Assembly: GCF_000428725.1 (NCBI RefSeq)
Contig: NZ_AUAM01000018.1
Span: 45,787 to 109,786, forward strand
From: Psychromonas aquimarina ATCC BAA-1526
Lineage (GTDB): Bacteria; Pseudomonadota; Gammaproteobacteria; Enterobacterales; Psychromonadaceae
Direction of reading: 5' to 3'
Length of the DNA stretch: 64,000 bases
Below the pieces are notes generated by a model that saw only the letters and a list, made by a program, of their open reading frames with translations, did not search any database and was not told where the DNA came from. Both the position numbers and the translations under genes were made by a program. Of the stretch, positions 1 to 9,431 are shown piece by piece; the first letter of the stretch is position 1, and every line of letters starts with the position of its first letter.

Positions 1-608
1 GCTTTAAAGCCCAGCTCACGCTCCTTCGATACCCCCAGAGCCGGTACTGCGCCGATCAGACCTATACTGCTGACCTCCTTTTCCAGCAGAGAACGGCTTA
101 AATCCAAAGCGCCTTCCAGATCTTCGCTGATCACATTAGCAAAAATTTCATCATCCAGGCTTCGGTCTATTGCCACTACCGGCACACCTTTCGCTTGAAT
201 CTTACGGTAAAAAGTCGTATCCGCAGGCAGTGCACTGGCAACTAAAAGCACATCGATACGCCGGCTAACCAGGCTTGCCGCCACGCTTTTTTCTGTTTCC
301 GGCTGATCATCCGAACAGGAAATAATCAACTGAAAGCCGGCTTTCCTCGCATCCCGCTCCAGCAGTTTAGCTAACTTCGCATAACTGGAATTTTCTAAAT
401 CCGGAATAATCAGACCAAATGTCCGGCTGTTACCGGCCCTTAAGGAACTGGCTGCATAATTTGGTTTATAGTTATGTTTTTCTACTACCGCCATCACCTT
501 CAGACAGGTTTTTTCACTGATTCTATATTTCTCAGCTTTACCATTGATCACATAACTTGCTGTCGTACGAGACACACCCGCTAATTTGGCAATTTCTTCT
601 AATTTCAT
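1..608 (-). CDS. cra: Fructose repressor / catabolite repressor-activator Cra (FruR), LacI family; partial
   Basis: Reads leftward from ATG at 608 and runs off the window, so about 202 residues are visible. The N-terminus (MKLEEIAKLAGVSRTTASYV) is the LacI-family helix-turn-helix plus hinge helix, here with the Cra-type pattern in which a YRISEKT motif follows the HTH. The periplasmic-binding-like sensor domain begins near residue 60 (TFGLIIPDLENSSYA). Known family role: a dimeric/tetrameric repressor released by fructose-1-phosphate or fructose-1,6-bisphosphate. It is divergent from fruBKA, and two Cra-type operators lie in between, so it most likely represses the fructose operon and probably itself. 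Whether it is a global Cra or only a local FruR cannot be told here. Confidence 0.9.
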   Translation of the reverse strand, partial: MKLEEIAKLAGVSRTTASYVINGKAEKYRISEKTCLKVMAVVEKHNYKPNYAASSLRAGNSRTFGLIIPDLENSSYAKLAKLLERDARKAGFQLIISCSDDQPETEKSVAASLVSRRIDVLLVASALPADTTFYRKIQAKGVPVVAIDRSLDDEIFANVISEDLEGALDLSRSLLEKEVSSIGLIGAVPALGVSKERELGFK

Positions 609-637
609 GACTAACCCGCATTAAGCTGCCGGATAAT

Positions 638-653
638 TGCGATAAGCATCACA
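638..653. promoter_or_regulatory. Candidate CRP-cAMP site in the cra-fruB spacer
   Basis: TGCGA-N6-TCACA with symmetrical AATT flanks on both sides; only one base of the two CRP half-sites differs from TGTGA-N6-TCACA. It sits between divergent cra and fruB, where cAMP-CRP activation of a fructose PTS operon would be expected. Sequence match only. Confidence 0.5.
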
Positions 654-703
654 ATTTTTGCGGCAGACAAATAATAACTGCTTAAAAAGTGATTGCAATT
701 GTA

Positions 704-719
704 GCTGAAACGGTTCAGC
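704..719. promoter_or_regulatory. Cra/FruR operator O1
   Basis: GCTGAAACGGTTCAGC is a near-perfect palindrome that matches the known Cra/FruR core TGAAACGTTTCA with one change. It lies about 200 bp before fruB and 96 bp before cra. Confidence 0.8.
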
Positions 720-725
720 ATAACA

Positions 726-740
726 ACTGAATCGTTTCAG
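726..740. promoter_or_regulatory. Cra/FruR operator O2
   Basis: CTGAATCGTTTCAGC, a second Cra-type palindrome whose centre is about 21 bp (two helical turns) from that of O1. The pair on one face of the DNA fits cooperative repression of fruBKA. Confidence 0.8.
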
Positions 741-905
741 CAAGTAAGTAAAGCAGCATTTATTCTTATTCCTGCAGAGTAATTCGACACAAAAAGTTCG
801 TTTTACGGATTCATTAGAGCCGGATTAAGCTCTCAAATTTTTAAGGCACTTGTTTAATCCTTTCGGTTAAACATAAAACAAGACAACAGAAGCAAGGTGG
901 TCAGC

Positions 906-2027
906 ATGTTATCAATTAACAGCAGTGATATTGTTCTTTCACAAGCAGCAGAAAATAAACAACAGGCAATACAGTCAATTGCTAACAGCCTGGTCGAAAA
1001 GACCTATGTGGAAGCCGCTTACCTGGACGGCATGCTGGCACGCGAAGCGCAAAATTCTACTTTTTTAGGTAACGGCATCGCTATTCCCCACGGCACCACG
1101 GAAACACGTGACAAAGTAAAGCAAACTGGTGTTGTTGTGCACCACTTCCCGCAGGGCGTGGACTGGGGTAACGGTAATACAGTTTATCTGGCTATCGGCA
1201 TCGCAGCTCAGTCGGATCAGCATTTAGCAATTTTAAAACAGCTGACTAAAGTGCTTTCTGCCGATGATGTCGAGCAGCAGCTGAAAGAAGCGCAGACAGC
1301 ACAAAACATCGCCTCTTTACTGAGCGGCGAAGTGCAGAATGAAACTCTGTTTAATCCTGACCTAATTCAAATGAACTTCCCTGCCTCGGATCTGCTCCAG
1401 CTGACCGCTGTAGCGGCCGGCTTAATTAAGAACCAGGATGCAGTACAAAGCAGCTTTATTGCCGATCTGATTGCTAAACCAGCAGCTTATCTAGGCCAGG
1501 GACTGTGGCTAAGCAGCAGCAGTACAGGCATCAGCAAAACGGCAGTCTCTTTAGTAACCGCCTCAGAGTCTTTTCAGTTTCAAAATAAACCGGTGCAGGG
1601 CCTGCTGTGTATTGCCAGCAACAGCCAGCTGCACCTGAAAAACCTGAATATATTAATCAACCTTATCCACAAGCAGCAGATTGAACAGTTATTTGATGCT
1701 TCCGAAGAGCAGATAATTACTTTGCTGACTCAGGAAAAGCTCGAAGGTTCTCAACAGGTATTCACCATTAGAAATCCGCATGGCTTACACGCCAGACCCG
1801 GTGCAATGCTGGTTCATGTAGCGAAAAAATTTAAAGCAAAAATTCAAATGACCAACCTTAACGGCTCTGGTAAATCAGCCAATGCCAAAAGTCTGATGAA
1901 AGTTATGACTCAGGGGGTGCAGTTCGGCCACCAGCTGCAGTTTATTGCGCAGGGCGAAGATGCCGAAGAAGCGCTGGATGCTATCGGCCAGGCAATCAAC
2001 GAAGGTTTAGGCGAGGCAATAGCATGA
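906..2027 (+). CDS. fruB: PTS fructose EIIA-FPr diphosphoryl transfer protein FruB
   Basis: Carries phosphate from enzyme I to the fructose permease FruA. The 373 residues hold an EIIA-Fru domain at the N-terminus (about 1-145, active His62 in GIAIPHGT), a poorly conserved middle region, and a C-terminal HPr-like FPr domain (about 283-373, active His295 in GLHARPG). I chose ATG 906 over the GTG at 897 because AAGGTGG at 894-900 is a Shine-Dalgarno at ideal distance for 906 and overlaps the GTG. The stop overlaps fruK by ATGA, so the two are translationally coupled. Under two Cra operators. Confidence 0.93.
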   Translation: MLSINSSDIVLSQAAENKQQAIQSIANSLVEKTYVEAAYLDGMLAREAQNSTFLGNGIAIPHGTTETRDKVKQTGVVVHHFPQGVDWGNGNTVYLAIGIAAQSDQHLAILKQLTKVLSADDVEQQLKEAQTAQNIASLLSGEVQNETLFNPDLIQMNFPASDLLQLTAVAAGLIKNQDAVQSSFIADLIAKPAAYLGQGLWLSSSSTGISKTAVSLVTASESFQFQNKPVQGLLCIASNSQLHLKNLNILINLIHKQQIEQLFDASEEQIITLLTQEKLEGSQQVFTIRNPHGLHARPGAMLVHVAKKFKAKIQMTNLNGSGKSANAKSLMKVMTQGVQFGHQLQFIAQGEDAEEALDAIGQAINEGLGEAIA

Positions 2028-2983
2028 GTCATCCGTTAAAAGTCGTCACCGTCACCTTAAATCCGGCCCTGGATCTTACCGGCTCCTTAAATGAACTGGT
2101 AAAAGGAACGGTTAATTTACTTGATTCAGGCAGTCTGCACCCGGCGGGTAAAGGCATCAATGTTGCTAAAGTGCTTGCTGAACTCGGTGCTCAGGTAACC
2201 GTCACAGGTTTACTCGGTGCAGATAACCAGGAAGCTTTTGTACATCTGTTTGAGTCATTAAATATTAATGATCAGTTTGTACGCGTCGAGGGTGCAACAC
2301 GTATCAATGTGAAAATAGTCGAGAGCTCAGGGCAAGTCAGCGACCTTAACTTCCCGGGTGTCAGCGTTAGCGAGTCACAACTGCAGCAGTTTGAAGATAC
2401 TTTATTAGAGCTTGCCGACTCCCATGAGATTTTTGTTATTGCCGGCAGCCTTCCGCGGGGACTTACTCCAGAACGCTGCGCTAAGTGGATAAAGCAGCTG
2501 CAGGAAGCCGGTAAAAAAGTATTTTTTGACAGCAGCAACGGGGCATTAAGCGCAGGGGTTGAGGCTGGTCCATATCTGATTAAACCTAATGATGAAGAGC
2601 TTAGCGTATTAACCGCTGCAACACTGAGCAGCAGTCATGATATCCAGCAGGCGGCTGAAAAACTGCAGCGTCAGGGCTGTGAAAATGTGGTGATTTCGCT
2701 GGGAGAAAAAGGCGTATTGTGGATTGAACAAAACGGCTGGATAAAGTCTCAGCCGCCGAAAATGACTGTAGTCAGTACCGTTGGCGCAGGAGATACCTTA
2801 GTCGCCGGGCTTTGCTGGGGTGAACTACAGCAGTGGCCAAAGACTCAAACATTAAGTTTTGCAACCGCATTAGCCGCCCTTGCCGTCAGCCAGATTGGTG
2901 TCGGAGTGGCAGATATAGAACAAGTATTAGCAGTACAAAACAACGTACAGATAGAACAACCAATGGAGAGGATAGAAAAATGA
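2024..2983 (+). CDS. fruK: 1-phosphofructokinase FruK
   Basis: Phosphorylates the fructose-1-phosphate made by FruA/FruB to fructose-1,6-bisphosphate in the cytoplasm. The 319 residues show the PfkB-family sugar kinase pattern: N-terminal TLNPALD, the glycine-rich HPAGKGINVA near residue 40, and the C-terminal ATP-site signature with the catalytic Asp in VGAGDT near residue 255. Length is normal for the family (about 310-320). It overlaps fruB upstream and fruA downstream through ATGA junctions, giving a tightly coupled fruBKA operon. Confidence 0.95.
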   Translation: MSHPLKVVTVTLNPALDLTGSLNELVKGTVNLLDSGSLHPAGKGINVAKVLAELGAQVTVTGLLGADNQEAFVHLFESLNINDQFVRVEGATRINVKIVESSGQVSDLNFPGVSVSESQLQQFEDTLLELADSHEIFVIAGSLPRGLTPERCAKWIKQLQEAGKKVFFDSSNGALSAGVEAGPYLIKPNDEELSVLTAATLSSSHDIQQAAEKLQRQGCENVVISLGEKGVLWIEQNGWIKSQPPKMTVVSTVGAGDTLVAGLCWGELQQWPKTQTLSFATALAALAVSQIGVGVADIEQVLAVQNNVQIEQPMERIEK

Positions 2984-4707
2984 AATTAGCTATCGTAACA
3001 GCCTGCCCCAGCGGCATCGCTAACAGCATTATCGCAGCCGGTTTATTGGAAAAAGCCGCCTCAGAATTAAACTGGGAAGCGCAGATAGAATGCCAGTCAA
3101 GTGTTATACCGGTACAGGCGCTGACCGAGCAGCAGATAGAAGATGCCGACTGCATTATTATCGCCAGCAATACTGAGATTGATAACAGCCGCTTTAAAGG
3201 TAAAAAAGTCTATCAGTCAGATATCAGTGAATGCTTGCTGGATGCTAAAAAGTATCTGCAGAATGCGGCTGACAATGCCTCTCCATTAACTCAGATTACA
3301 CAACTGAGTAGTGCCGCGGCGGCAAGTAAAAAAATCGTCGCTGTCACCGCCTGTCCGACGGGTGTAGCACATACCTTTATGGCGGCGGCGGCGCTGGAAG
3401 ATAAAGGTAAAGAGCTTGGTTATCAGGTGAAAGTTGAAACTCGCGGTTCAGTAGGTGCAAAAAACCAGCTGAGCGCAGAGGATATAAAAGAAGCCGATTT
3501 AGTTATTATTGCTGCCGATATCGAAGTTGATTTAGCACGCTTTGACGGTAAAAAACTGTATAAAACCAGCACCGGCTCAGCACTTAAAAAGACCGAACAG
3601 GAGATCAATAAAGCATTTGCAGAAGCACCGGTTTATCAGCACACGGCTAATGCAGCGAATAACAGCAGCGATAACCAGGTGCAGGGTTCGGCAGTCTATA
3701 AACACCTTATGACCGGTGTTTCACATATGCTGCCGTTAGTAGTTGCAGGCGGCCTGTTAATTGCCCTTTCATTTGTCTTTGGTATCGAAGCCTTTAAAGA
3801 GGAAGGTACACTAGCGGCCGCACTAATGAATATCGGCGGTGCATCAGCTTTTGCACTTATGGTTCCGGTATTAGCCGGATTTATTGCGTTTTCAATTGCC
3901 GACCGACCAGGGCTTGCGCCGGGTTTAATCGGCGGCATGTTAGCAAGCTCTACAGGAGCGGGTTTCCTTGGCGGTATCGCAGCTGGTTTTGTGGCAGGTT
4001 ATGCGGCTAAATTTATTGCCGATAAGGTGCAGCTTCCAGACTCAATGGCGGCTCTTAAACCTATCCTGATTATTCCCTTAGCAGCCAGCTTAATCACCGG
4101 CCTGGTAATGATCTATATTGTCGGCGGCCCGGTATCTTCAGTAATGGCAGGCCTTACTGAGTTCCTCAGCAGCATGGGTTCAGCTAACGCAGTATTACTG
4201 GGTATTTTACTCGGTTCTATGATGTGTTTTGATCTAGGCGGTCCGGTTAATAAAACTGCATACACATTTGGTGTCGGCCTGTTAGCTTCCAGCTCTTACC
4301 TGCCGATGGCGGCCATTATGGCGGCCGGCATGGTACCGGCATTAGGTATGGGTCTGGCAACATTTTTGGCTAAATCTAAATTTATCAGCAGCGAAGCTGA
4401 AGCGGGTAAAGCGTCATTTGTATTAGGTCTATGTTTTATCTCTGAAGGTGCGATTCCTTTTGCAGCTAAAGATCCGATGCGCGTAATCCCCTGCTGTATC
4501 GCCGGCGGCGCATTAACGGGCGGTTTATCCATGTTGTTCGGTGCACAATTAATGGCACCGCACGGAGGATTATTTGTACTGCTTATTCCTGGTGCAATTA
4601 CCCCGGTACTGATGTATTTGGCGGCCATTGCAGCTGGTACGGCGGTTACCGGTTTCAGTTATGCATTCCTAAAAAGAAGTGAAGCAAAACAGCTGGCAGC
4701 GGCTTAA
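2980..4707 (+). CDS. fruA: PTS fructose-specific EIIB'BC permease FruA
   Basis: Inner-membrane transporter that takes up fructose and releases fructose-1-phosphate. The 575 residues hold a degenerate EIIB' domain (1 to about 100, VTACPSGIAN with Cys9), the working EIIB domain (about 117-215, phospho-Cys125 in VTACPTGVAH), an alanine/asparagine-rich linker, and the multi-span EIIC domain from about 235 to the end. The start is ATG 2980, inside the ATGA overlap with fruK and after GGAGAGGATAG; an upstream in-frame extension lies entirely within fruK and was discarded. Followed by a strong terminator. Confidence 0.95.
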   Translation: MKLAIVTACPSGIANSIIAAGLLEKAASELNWEAQIECQSSVIPVQALTEQQIEDADCIIIASNTEIDNSRFKGKKVYQSDISECLLDAKKYLQNAADNASPLTQITQLSSAAAASKKIVAVTACPTGVAHTFMAAAALEDKGKELGYQVKVETRGSVGAKNQLSAEDIKEADLVIIAADIEVDLARFDGKKLYKTSTGSALKKTEQEINKAFAEAPVYQHTANAANNSSDNQVQGSAVYKHLMTGVSHMLPLVVAGGLLIALSFVFGIEAFKEEGTLAAALMNIGGASAFALMVPVLAGFIAFSIADRPGLAPGLIGGMLASSTGAGFLGGIAAGFVAGYAAKFIADKVQLPDSMAALKPILIIPLAASLITGLVMIYIVGGPVSSVMAGLTEFLSSMGSANAVLLGILLGSMMCFDLGGPVNKTAYTFGVGLLASSSYLPMAAIMAAGMVPALGMGLATFLAKSKFISSEAEAGKASFVLGLCFISEGAIPFAAKDPMRVIPCCIAGGALTGGLSMLFGAQLMAPHGGLFVLLIPGAITPVLMYLAAIAAGTAVTGFSYAFLKRSEAKQLAAA

Positions 4708-4740
4708 TTAACATTTATGATGAAAGGAAGCTAAACAGCG

Positions 4741-4776
4741 AATGCCTGTCAGTTAAAAACTGACAGGCATTTTTTA
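4741..4776 (+). terminator. Rho-independent terminator of fruBKA
   Basis: Perfect stem AATGCCTGTCAGTT / AACTGACAGGCATT around a short A-rich loop, followed by TTTTT. The same stem reappears after the second pullulanase gene in inverted orientation (10211-10247). Confidence 0.9.
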
Positions 4777-4802
4777 TGAGCAGTCCAAACTATTTCAATA
4801 TG
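4741..4802 (+). repeat. Left copy of a ~63-bp inverted repeat
   Basis: The reverse complement of 4741-4802 aligns without gaps to 10184-10247: the block CATATTGAAATAGTTTG, a 15-nt diverged spacer, then the AATGCCTGTCAG hairpin. The two copies point toward each other and bracket the first pullulanase gene. Confidence 0.65.
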
Positions 4803-5280
4803 CAGGAAGGTAATCACATGCATCTACCGTTATATGTGAATACCTAAAATAGTACGCAGCGACAAATTATTGCCTAGTCATGGTCGCTTTAAAGTGATTT
4901 TGAAAGATAGCAGGTTTGTTGTCTTTTCTTCATTCGCGACTGCTTGTATTTTTTGATCTTAATTTCCTGTTCGACAATTAAGCAATAATATATGGGCAGC
5001 CACATAGTAGTGAAAGTTAGGGTCACTATGCAGCATACTTTCATTCGAATTTAAAAAATCGCTCTTCAGCAGATCTGGTGAGTTACTGAGTTTTTTATTC
5101 AGTAACTATTCAGCCCTAGAAAAAGGATTAAGACAAAGCTGGCACTTCTTTTAACAATAATAGAAAAATATCGAGTAGCAGCTCTATTTTATAGACATAA
5201 AAAAACCGGGAAATCCCGGTTTTTTCTTTACAGTTTTGCTAAAACAGAGGCTAACAACTCCTCTGCTTATATTCATACAG
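4776..5280. other. Gene-free spacer between fruA and the first pullulanase gene
   Basis: About 500 bp with no credible ORF on either strand. It contains the tail of the inverted repeat, a 9-bp perfect hairpin (AGTTACTGA / TCAGTAACT at 5081-5107, loop of 9 nt) with no T-run, and the pullulanase terminator at 5197-5227. A stretch at 5181-5192 is the inverse of AAATAGAGCTGC at 10149-10160, hinting that the inverted homology once extended further. Otherwise I see nothing. Confidence 0.5.
5197..5227 (-). terminator. Terminator after the first pullulanase gene (bidirectional)
   Basis: AAAAACCGGG-AAAT-CCCGGTTTTT, a compact GC stem flanked by A and T runs, so it can end transcripts from either side; mainly it ends the minus-strand pullulanase gene stopping at 5281. 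Confidence 0.85.
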
Positions 5281-8200
5281 CTACTGGCTGCACTCTTGGA
5301 TTAATAGAGTAGCTTTACTGCTATCATCTGCATCAAGCGTTAACATAAAGCTCCAATCACCCTGTGCTAAATCTACAGAGTCATTACCACTGCCACCTTC
5401 GCCAGCTCCAATTGCATATTCAACATCAGCGCTTAAAGCAGCATGAACTGCATATTCAACACTCCAAGCTTCATTCGCAATTTTAAAAGTAGATTTAACT
5501 GTCGTATCAGTTAATACAACTTGGTAAATGTTATTACCTTTGTAAGTTAACTGATATTCAGGAGCAATACCCCACCCATTTAAGTCACCTTTAATATAAA
5601 GATCATCTGCTATTGGTGCAGTTTCAGTACTGTCTTCCAGCACTGAACAGCTTTTAACTTCTTCAGCCGTCACAGTAAGCGTTGCAGCGTCTTTATCGCT
5701 TGCATTAAACTTGAAGGTTACAGCAGAATCAGCCTCTAGTGATAGTTTTATGTTAGAAGATGAAGTTTCATCATATGCTAATGCTAGTGGCGTGTTCAAA
5801 ACTGCTGGATTAAATGCACCGTAGCTAAGATCCACCCAGTTACCAACATTATCATCGCCAATTTTGAATTCATAATCGCCAGCATCTAATGTCATGGTAA
5901 TAGAATAAACTCCATTTCCATCAAACGTCATCGCATCAGTTGTTCCCCAGTCATTCATACTACCGCGTAGATGAGGAATAGTTTCACCAAACGGAGGGAT
6001 AGCTGATGTATCTTTCGTACTATTATCAACTGCAAGACCAGTCCCCTGAGCACCGGATTGTCCTTTAACAAATACCGCAGTAGTCAGCGCCGGTACAGTG
6101 AATTTCCCAGCAGCAAAACTAGCGGTTTTCACAACATCATCAGCAGAAGCCTGCTGTACAGCATGCAGTGTAAAGCCGTCAGCTTTAGCCACAGGCATAG
6201 ACTGCTCACTTGTTGTCGCATTAACCACAATAACAACGGCATCATAGTTACTGTCCAGATCTGTCACTCCAGTACCGTCATCAACAGACATAACAACTAC
6301 ACCTGACACCTGATCGACACCGGTATTATGGAAGTCCACTCGCGCCATAACATCTGCAGCGCTTTCCAGGTTGAATAACGGACTAGCTGTACGTATTTTC
6401 AACAGTTCCTGGAACTGTTCAGCCGCCAGCTGAATCTGCTCTGCACTAGGCTGTGCTTCAGGATCAGCAATCACCTCTTTAATTACGTCGTAATTAGCAC
6501 CGTCTTTATCTTCACGCGGCAGGCCGACGTTCCAGTTATTATGCAGATCCGTATTTTCCAGATCAAAATCTACACGGTTGTACCAGTCACCGGAGTCATA
6601 GCTGTCACGCTGCATAGATTTAGAACGCAGCAGCTCAGAGCCCATATGCAGGAACGGAACACCTTGCCCTAATAATACGGTACTTAGCGCAATATTATGC
6701 ATACGTACGCGATCATCAGAGTTTGTGCCCTTCAGAATTTTGTACTGATTATTATCCCACAGGGTCTGGTTATCATGTTTAGAAACATAGTTTACCGTCT
6801 CCTTCGGCTGCTCAGAGTAGCCCGCTTTCTGCCCGTTATAATCAATATCCTGACCGCGTTTACTTTCACCCAGGTGATCTACAAGCATATAATCCTTCAG
6901 ATTAGCGGCCATACCTAAACGTACTAAATCTGTCAGTTTATTCAGATCCGTTGTTTTAGTGTCGTCAGCAAAATCAGGTCCCGCATTAGCAAAACCTTTG
7001 TTATCACGTAAGCCTTCACCACTGTCAAAAGGACTGCCGCCGCGAACCGCATCACGTAAACGGTCACTGAAAGTACCTATGCCGGTACCAGCCATATTCC
7101 ATTGAATCGCATTTTCACCGCGCTTACCGTCACCCACTTCACCGAAGTTCCAGCCTTCGCCGTAAAAGTAAGTGCTTGGATTAACCTTTTGTACTGCCGC
7201 TAGTGCTTTTTCCATATTTGACTTCATATGGTGACCCATTAGATCGAAACGGAAAGAATCAATCTTGTAGTCTTCAGCCCAGGTAACTAATGAATCAACC
7301 ATCAGTTTTTCCATCATGGTATATTCAGAAGCGGTATTATCACAACAGGTGGACATCTCAACGGCACCAGACTCGCTGTTCAGACGGTGGTAATATCCAG
7401 GAACAACTTTATCTAATACCGATTTTTCATTATCACCGGAAGCATTGGTATGGTTATAAACTACATCCATTACTACCTTCAGCCCCATATCATGCAGCGC
7501 CTGTACCATCTGACGGAACTCTTCAATACGTTTAGAGCCTTCAGCATCACTTGCATAGCTGCCTTCTGGAACCGTGTAATGGTAAGGGTCATAACCCCAG
7601 TTAAAGCTGTCCAGCGCGCGCATATCATTCATCAGCGCCTGAGCATCTTTGGTATCACTTCCGTTTTCCTTATAAGCTTCTAATAAAGACAACAATGTCT
7701 GACTTGGATCTGCACTGCTGCACACGCCAGCCGTTGCATTTAATGAACATAATTTTTCAACGGTATCATTAAGATTAACCAGTTTTTCCGGATCTTCATT
7801 AACCGTGGCGATATCAAAAGTAGGCATCAGATGGAAGTAAGTCAGACCAGAATCTTTCAATGACTGCAGGTGCTTCATACTGGCACGCTCGGCTTCTGTG
7901 AAAGCCAGGTATTTACCGTTATTTTCCGCAGTGCCTAATGTATCGCTGTTACTAAAATCGCGAATATGAGATTCATAAATAATTGCATCGGTCGCTTTCG
8001 CCTGTGCATCAAACTGATAATCATCCCAGTTTGCTGGTTTTAAGCTGGCATCATCCATATCAACCACTTGAGAAAACAGGCTGTTTTCAGAAAGACTTAA
8101 AGAGTACGGATCCGTTACATCAAAAGTTTCCAGATTACCCGTAGTCGGATGATAAACCGTTACACGGTAGCGGTAATATTTATCCATTACACTACCGTCG

Positions 8201-9372
8201 GCAGCCAGTGTATAAACACCGTCACCGTCTTCATCACTCATCGTTTTCGGGTAACCTTCTTCAATCTTACCCGCATCAGATTCACTGAATAAAATTAACT
8301 CAACTTTCTGTGCAGTTGGTGCCCAGACATTAAAAGACACATTACCAGAATCAATAACTGCACCTAATGCCTGCGTATCGGCATTACGGCCTTCGTCAGT
8401 GCTACCGGTATAAAGAGCATCGAGTGCCCCCGGAATCTGTATTTTAGTCAGCGCTGTAATTTTGCCTTCTGTGTCACGAGCAACGGCAATAAGCTGACCT
8501 TTCAGTACATCTTTAGCATCTGTATCAGATGGAACGCTGAATGCAGCATAATCTTTAAGATGCGGGAATTTTGCTTTAACGGCATCGGTAGCTGTACCTT
8601 CAACCAGAGTAATAACTGTTCCGCCGGAAATGGTACCTTTATCTTCATCAAATTTTATATCAACAGTTTTAGAATGATAAATTTCCACTTTATCAGCTGA
8701 TTTAGCCTGCTCCCAAAGCAGCGTATCGGCATCAACCCAGTGTGCAGAAGCACCTTCCAGGCTTACCGGAGTGGTATCTGCCGGGCTGTCTAACACCGCT
8801 GAGTAATCAGCAGGTACAAACCCCTGGCGATCTGAAATTGTAGCAAACTCCAGCTTCATATTAGGTGACTGACCGCCGGCACCGTCACGAACGATAAAAT
8901 TAATACAATCTGTCGATTCCTGGCTGGTTAAAGGTAATATCCAGTAAATACCTGTTTCATCTGTATTATCAGCTTCAACACCTACATCCCACTGGTCATA
9001 GCCGGTAATTTTATCTGCGTCAAGCGCACTACATTCATCATTATTCCATACATGCAGAGTCTGCGGAATATCACTTTTTTGTAAAGAGCCGTTATTTAAC
9101 AAGTAGATTACCGCTTGATTATCAGCAGCAGTCACATAATCTGGAGTAGGATCCGGAGTAGGATCCGGAGTAGGGTCAGGAGTAGGGTCAGGAGTAGAAT
9201 CCGGAGTAGGGTCAGGAGTAGGCACTGGAGTCGGCGTTGGAGTCGGTGTCGGCACAACCGAACTGTCCGACGTCGAACTATCACAACCTGATAGAGTAAG
9301 AGATGCAACGATTGCCATTGCACAGATTCGAGGCATTGTTGCTAATGCCAGTTTATTAAGTTTATTTTGCAT
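5281..9372 (-). CDS. pulA: Secreted pullulanase lipoprotein, large form with extra C-terminal modules
   Basis: Hydrolyses alpha-1,6 branch points in pullulan, amylopectin or glycogen at the cell surface. The 1363 residues hold a lipoprotein signal with lipobox LSGC (Cys30, followed by Asp), a Thr-Pro/Asp-Pro repeat linker (about 41-80), a PulA N1-like carbohydrate-binding domain (about 85-185), the N2 domain starting HWVDADTLLW, a CBM48-like domain (NVWAPTAQKVEL), and the GH13 barrel with DVVYNHT near 638, nucleophile Asp in FRFDLMG near 710, acid Glu in GEGW near 739 and KHDNQT near 867. Beyond the usual PulA end (about 1100) it has two extra small beta modules (RGSMNDWG near 1132, KGDLNGWG near 1257). 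Paralogue of the gene at 10293-13169. Secretion by a type II system is expected from Klebsiella PulA. Confidence 0.93.
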   Translation of the reverse strand: MQNKLNKLALATMPRICAMAIVASLTLSGCDSSTSDSSVVPTPTPTPTPVPTPDPTPDSTPDPTPDPTPDPTPDPTPDYVTAADNQAVIYLLNNGSLQKSDIPQTLHVWNNDECSALDADKITGYDQWDVGVEADNTDETGIYWILPLTSQESTDCINFIVRDGAGGQSPNMKLEFATISDRQGFVPADYSAVLDSPADTTPVSLEGASAHWVDADTLLWEQAKSADKVEIYHSKTVDIKFDEDKGTISGGTVITLVEGTATDAVKAKFPHLKDYAAFSVPSDTDAKDVLKGQLIAVARDTEGKITALTKIQIPGALDALYTGSTDEGRNADTQALGAVIDSGNVSFNVWAPTAQKVELILFSESDAGKIEEGYPKTMSDEDGDGVYTLAADGSVMDKYYRYRVTVYHPTTGNLETFDVTDPYSLSLSENSLFSQVVDMDDASLKPANWDDYQFDAQAKATDAIIYESHIRDFSNSDTLGTAENNGKYLAFTEAERASMKHLQSLKDSGLTYFHLMPTFDIATVNEDPEKLVNLNDTVEKLCSLNATAGVCSSADPSQTLLSLLEAYKENGSDTKDAQALMNDMRALDSFNWGYDPYHYTVPEGSYASDAEGSKRIEEFRQMVQALHDMGLKVVMDVVYNHTNASGDNEKSVLDKVVPGYYHRLNSESGAVEMSTCCDNTASEYTMMEKLMVDSLVTWAEDYKIDSFRFDLMGHHMKSNMEKALAAVQKVNPSTYFYGEGWNFGEVGDGKRGENAIQWNMAGTGIGTFSDRLRDAVRGGSPFDSGEGLRDNKGFANAGPDFADDTKTTDLNKLTDLVRLGMAANLKDYMLVDHLGESKRGQDIDYNGQKAGYSEQPKETVNYVSKHDNQTLWDNNQYKILKGTNSDDRVRMHNIALSTVLLGQGVPFLHMGSELLRSKSMQRDSYDSGDWYNRVDFDLENTDLHNNWNVGLPREDKDGANYDVIKEVIADPEAQPSAEQIQLAAEQFQELLKIRTASPLFNLESAADVMARVDFHNTGVDQVSGVVVMSVDDGTGVTDLDSNYDAVVIVVNATTSEQSMPVAKADGFTLHAVQQASADDVVKTASFAAGKFTVPALTTAVFVKGQSGAQGTGLAVDNSTKDTSAIPPFGETIPHLRGSMNDWGTTDAMTFDGNGVYSITMTLDAGDYEFKIGDDNVGNWVDLSYGAFNPAVLNTPLALAYDETSSSNIKLSLEADSAVTFKFNASDKDAATLTVTAEEVKSCSVLEDSTETAPIADDLYIKGDLNGWGIAPEYQLTYKGNNIYQVVLTDTTVKSTFKIANEAWSVEYAVHAALSADVEYAIGAGEGGSGNDSVDLAQGDWSFMLTLDADDSSKATLLIQECSQ
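9130..9250 (-). repeat. Short tandem repeat encoding the Thr-Pro-Asp linker
   Basis: Repeats of a 12-nt unit (GGAGTAGGATCC / GGAGTAGGGTCA on the plus strand) and of a 6-nt GGAGTC/G variant encode the TPDP and TPTP linker just after the lipid anchor of the large pullulanase. Repeats of this kind change length by slippage; the antisense frames they create are not genes. Confidence 0.85.
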
Positions 9373-9431
9373 TTAAGTAACTTCCTGTATTTTTATATTT
9401 TTAAAATCAGTCTTACCTTATTCACAACCAG

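Noticed and set aside
9132..9323. Leu/Arg-rich minus-strand frame of 63 codons
   Set aside because: Alternative-frame reading of the Thr-Pro repeat DNA inside the pullulanase gene.
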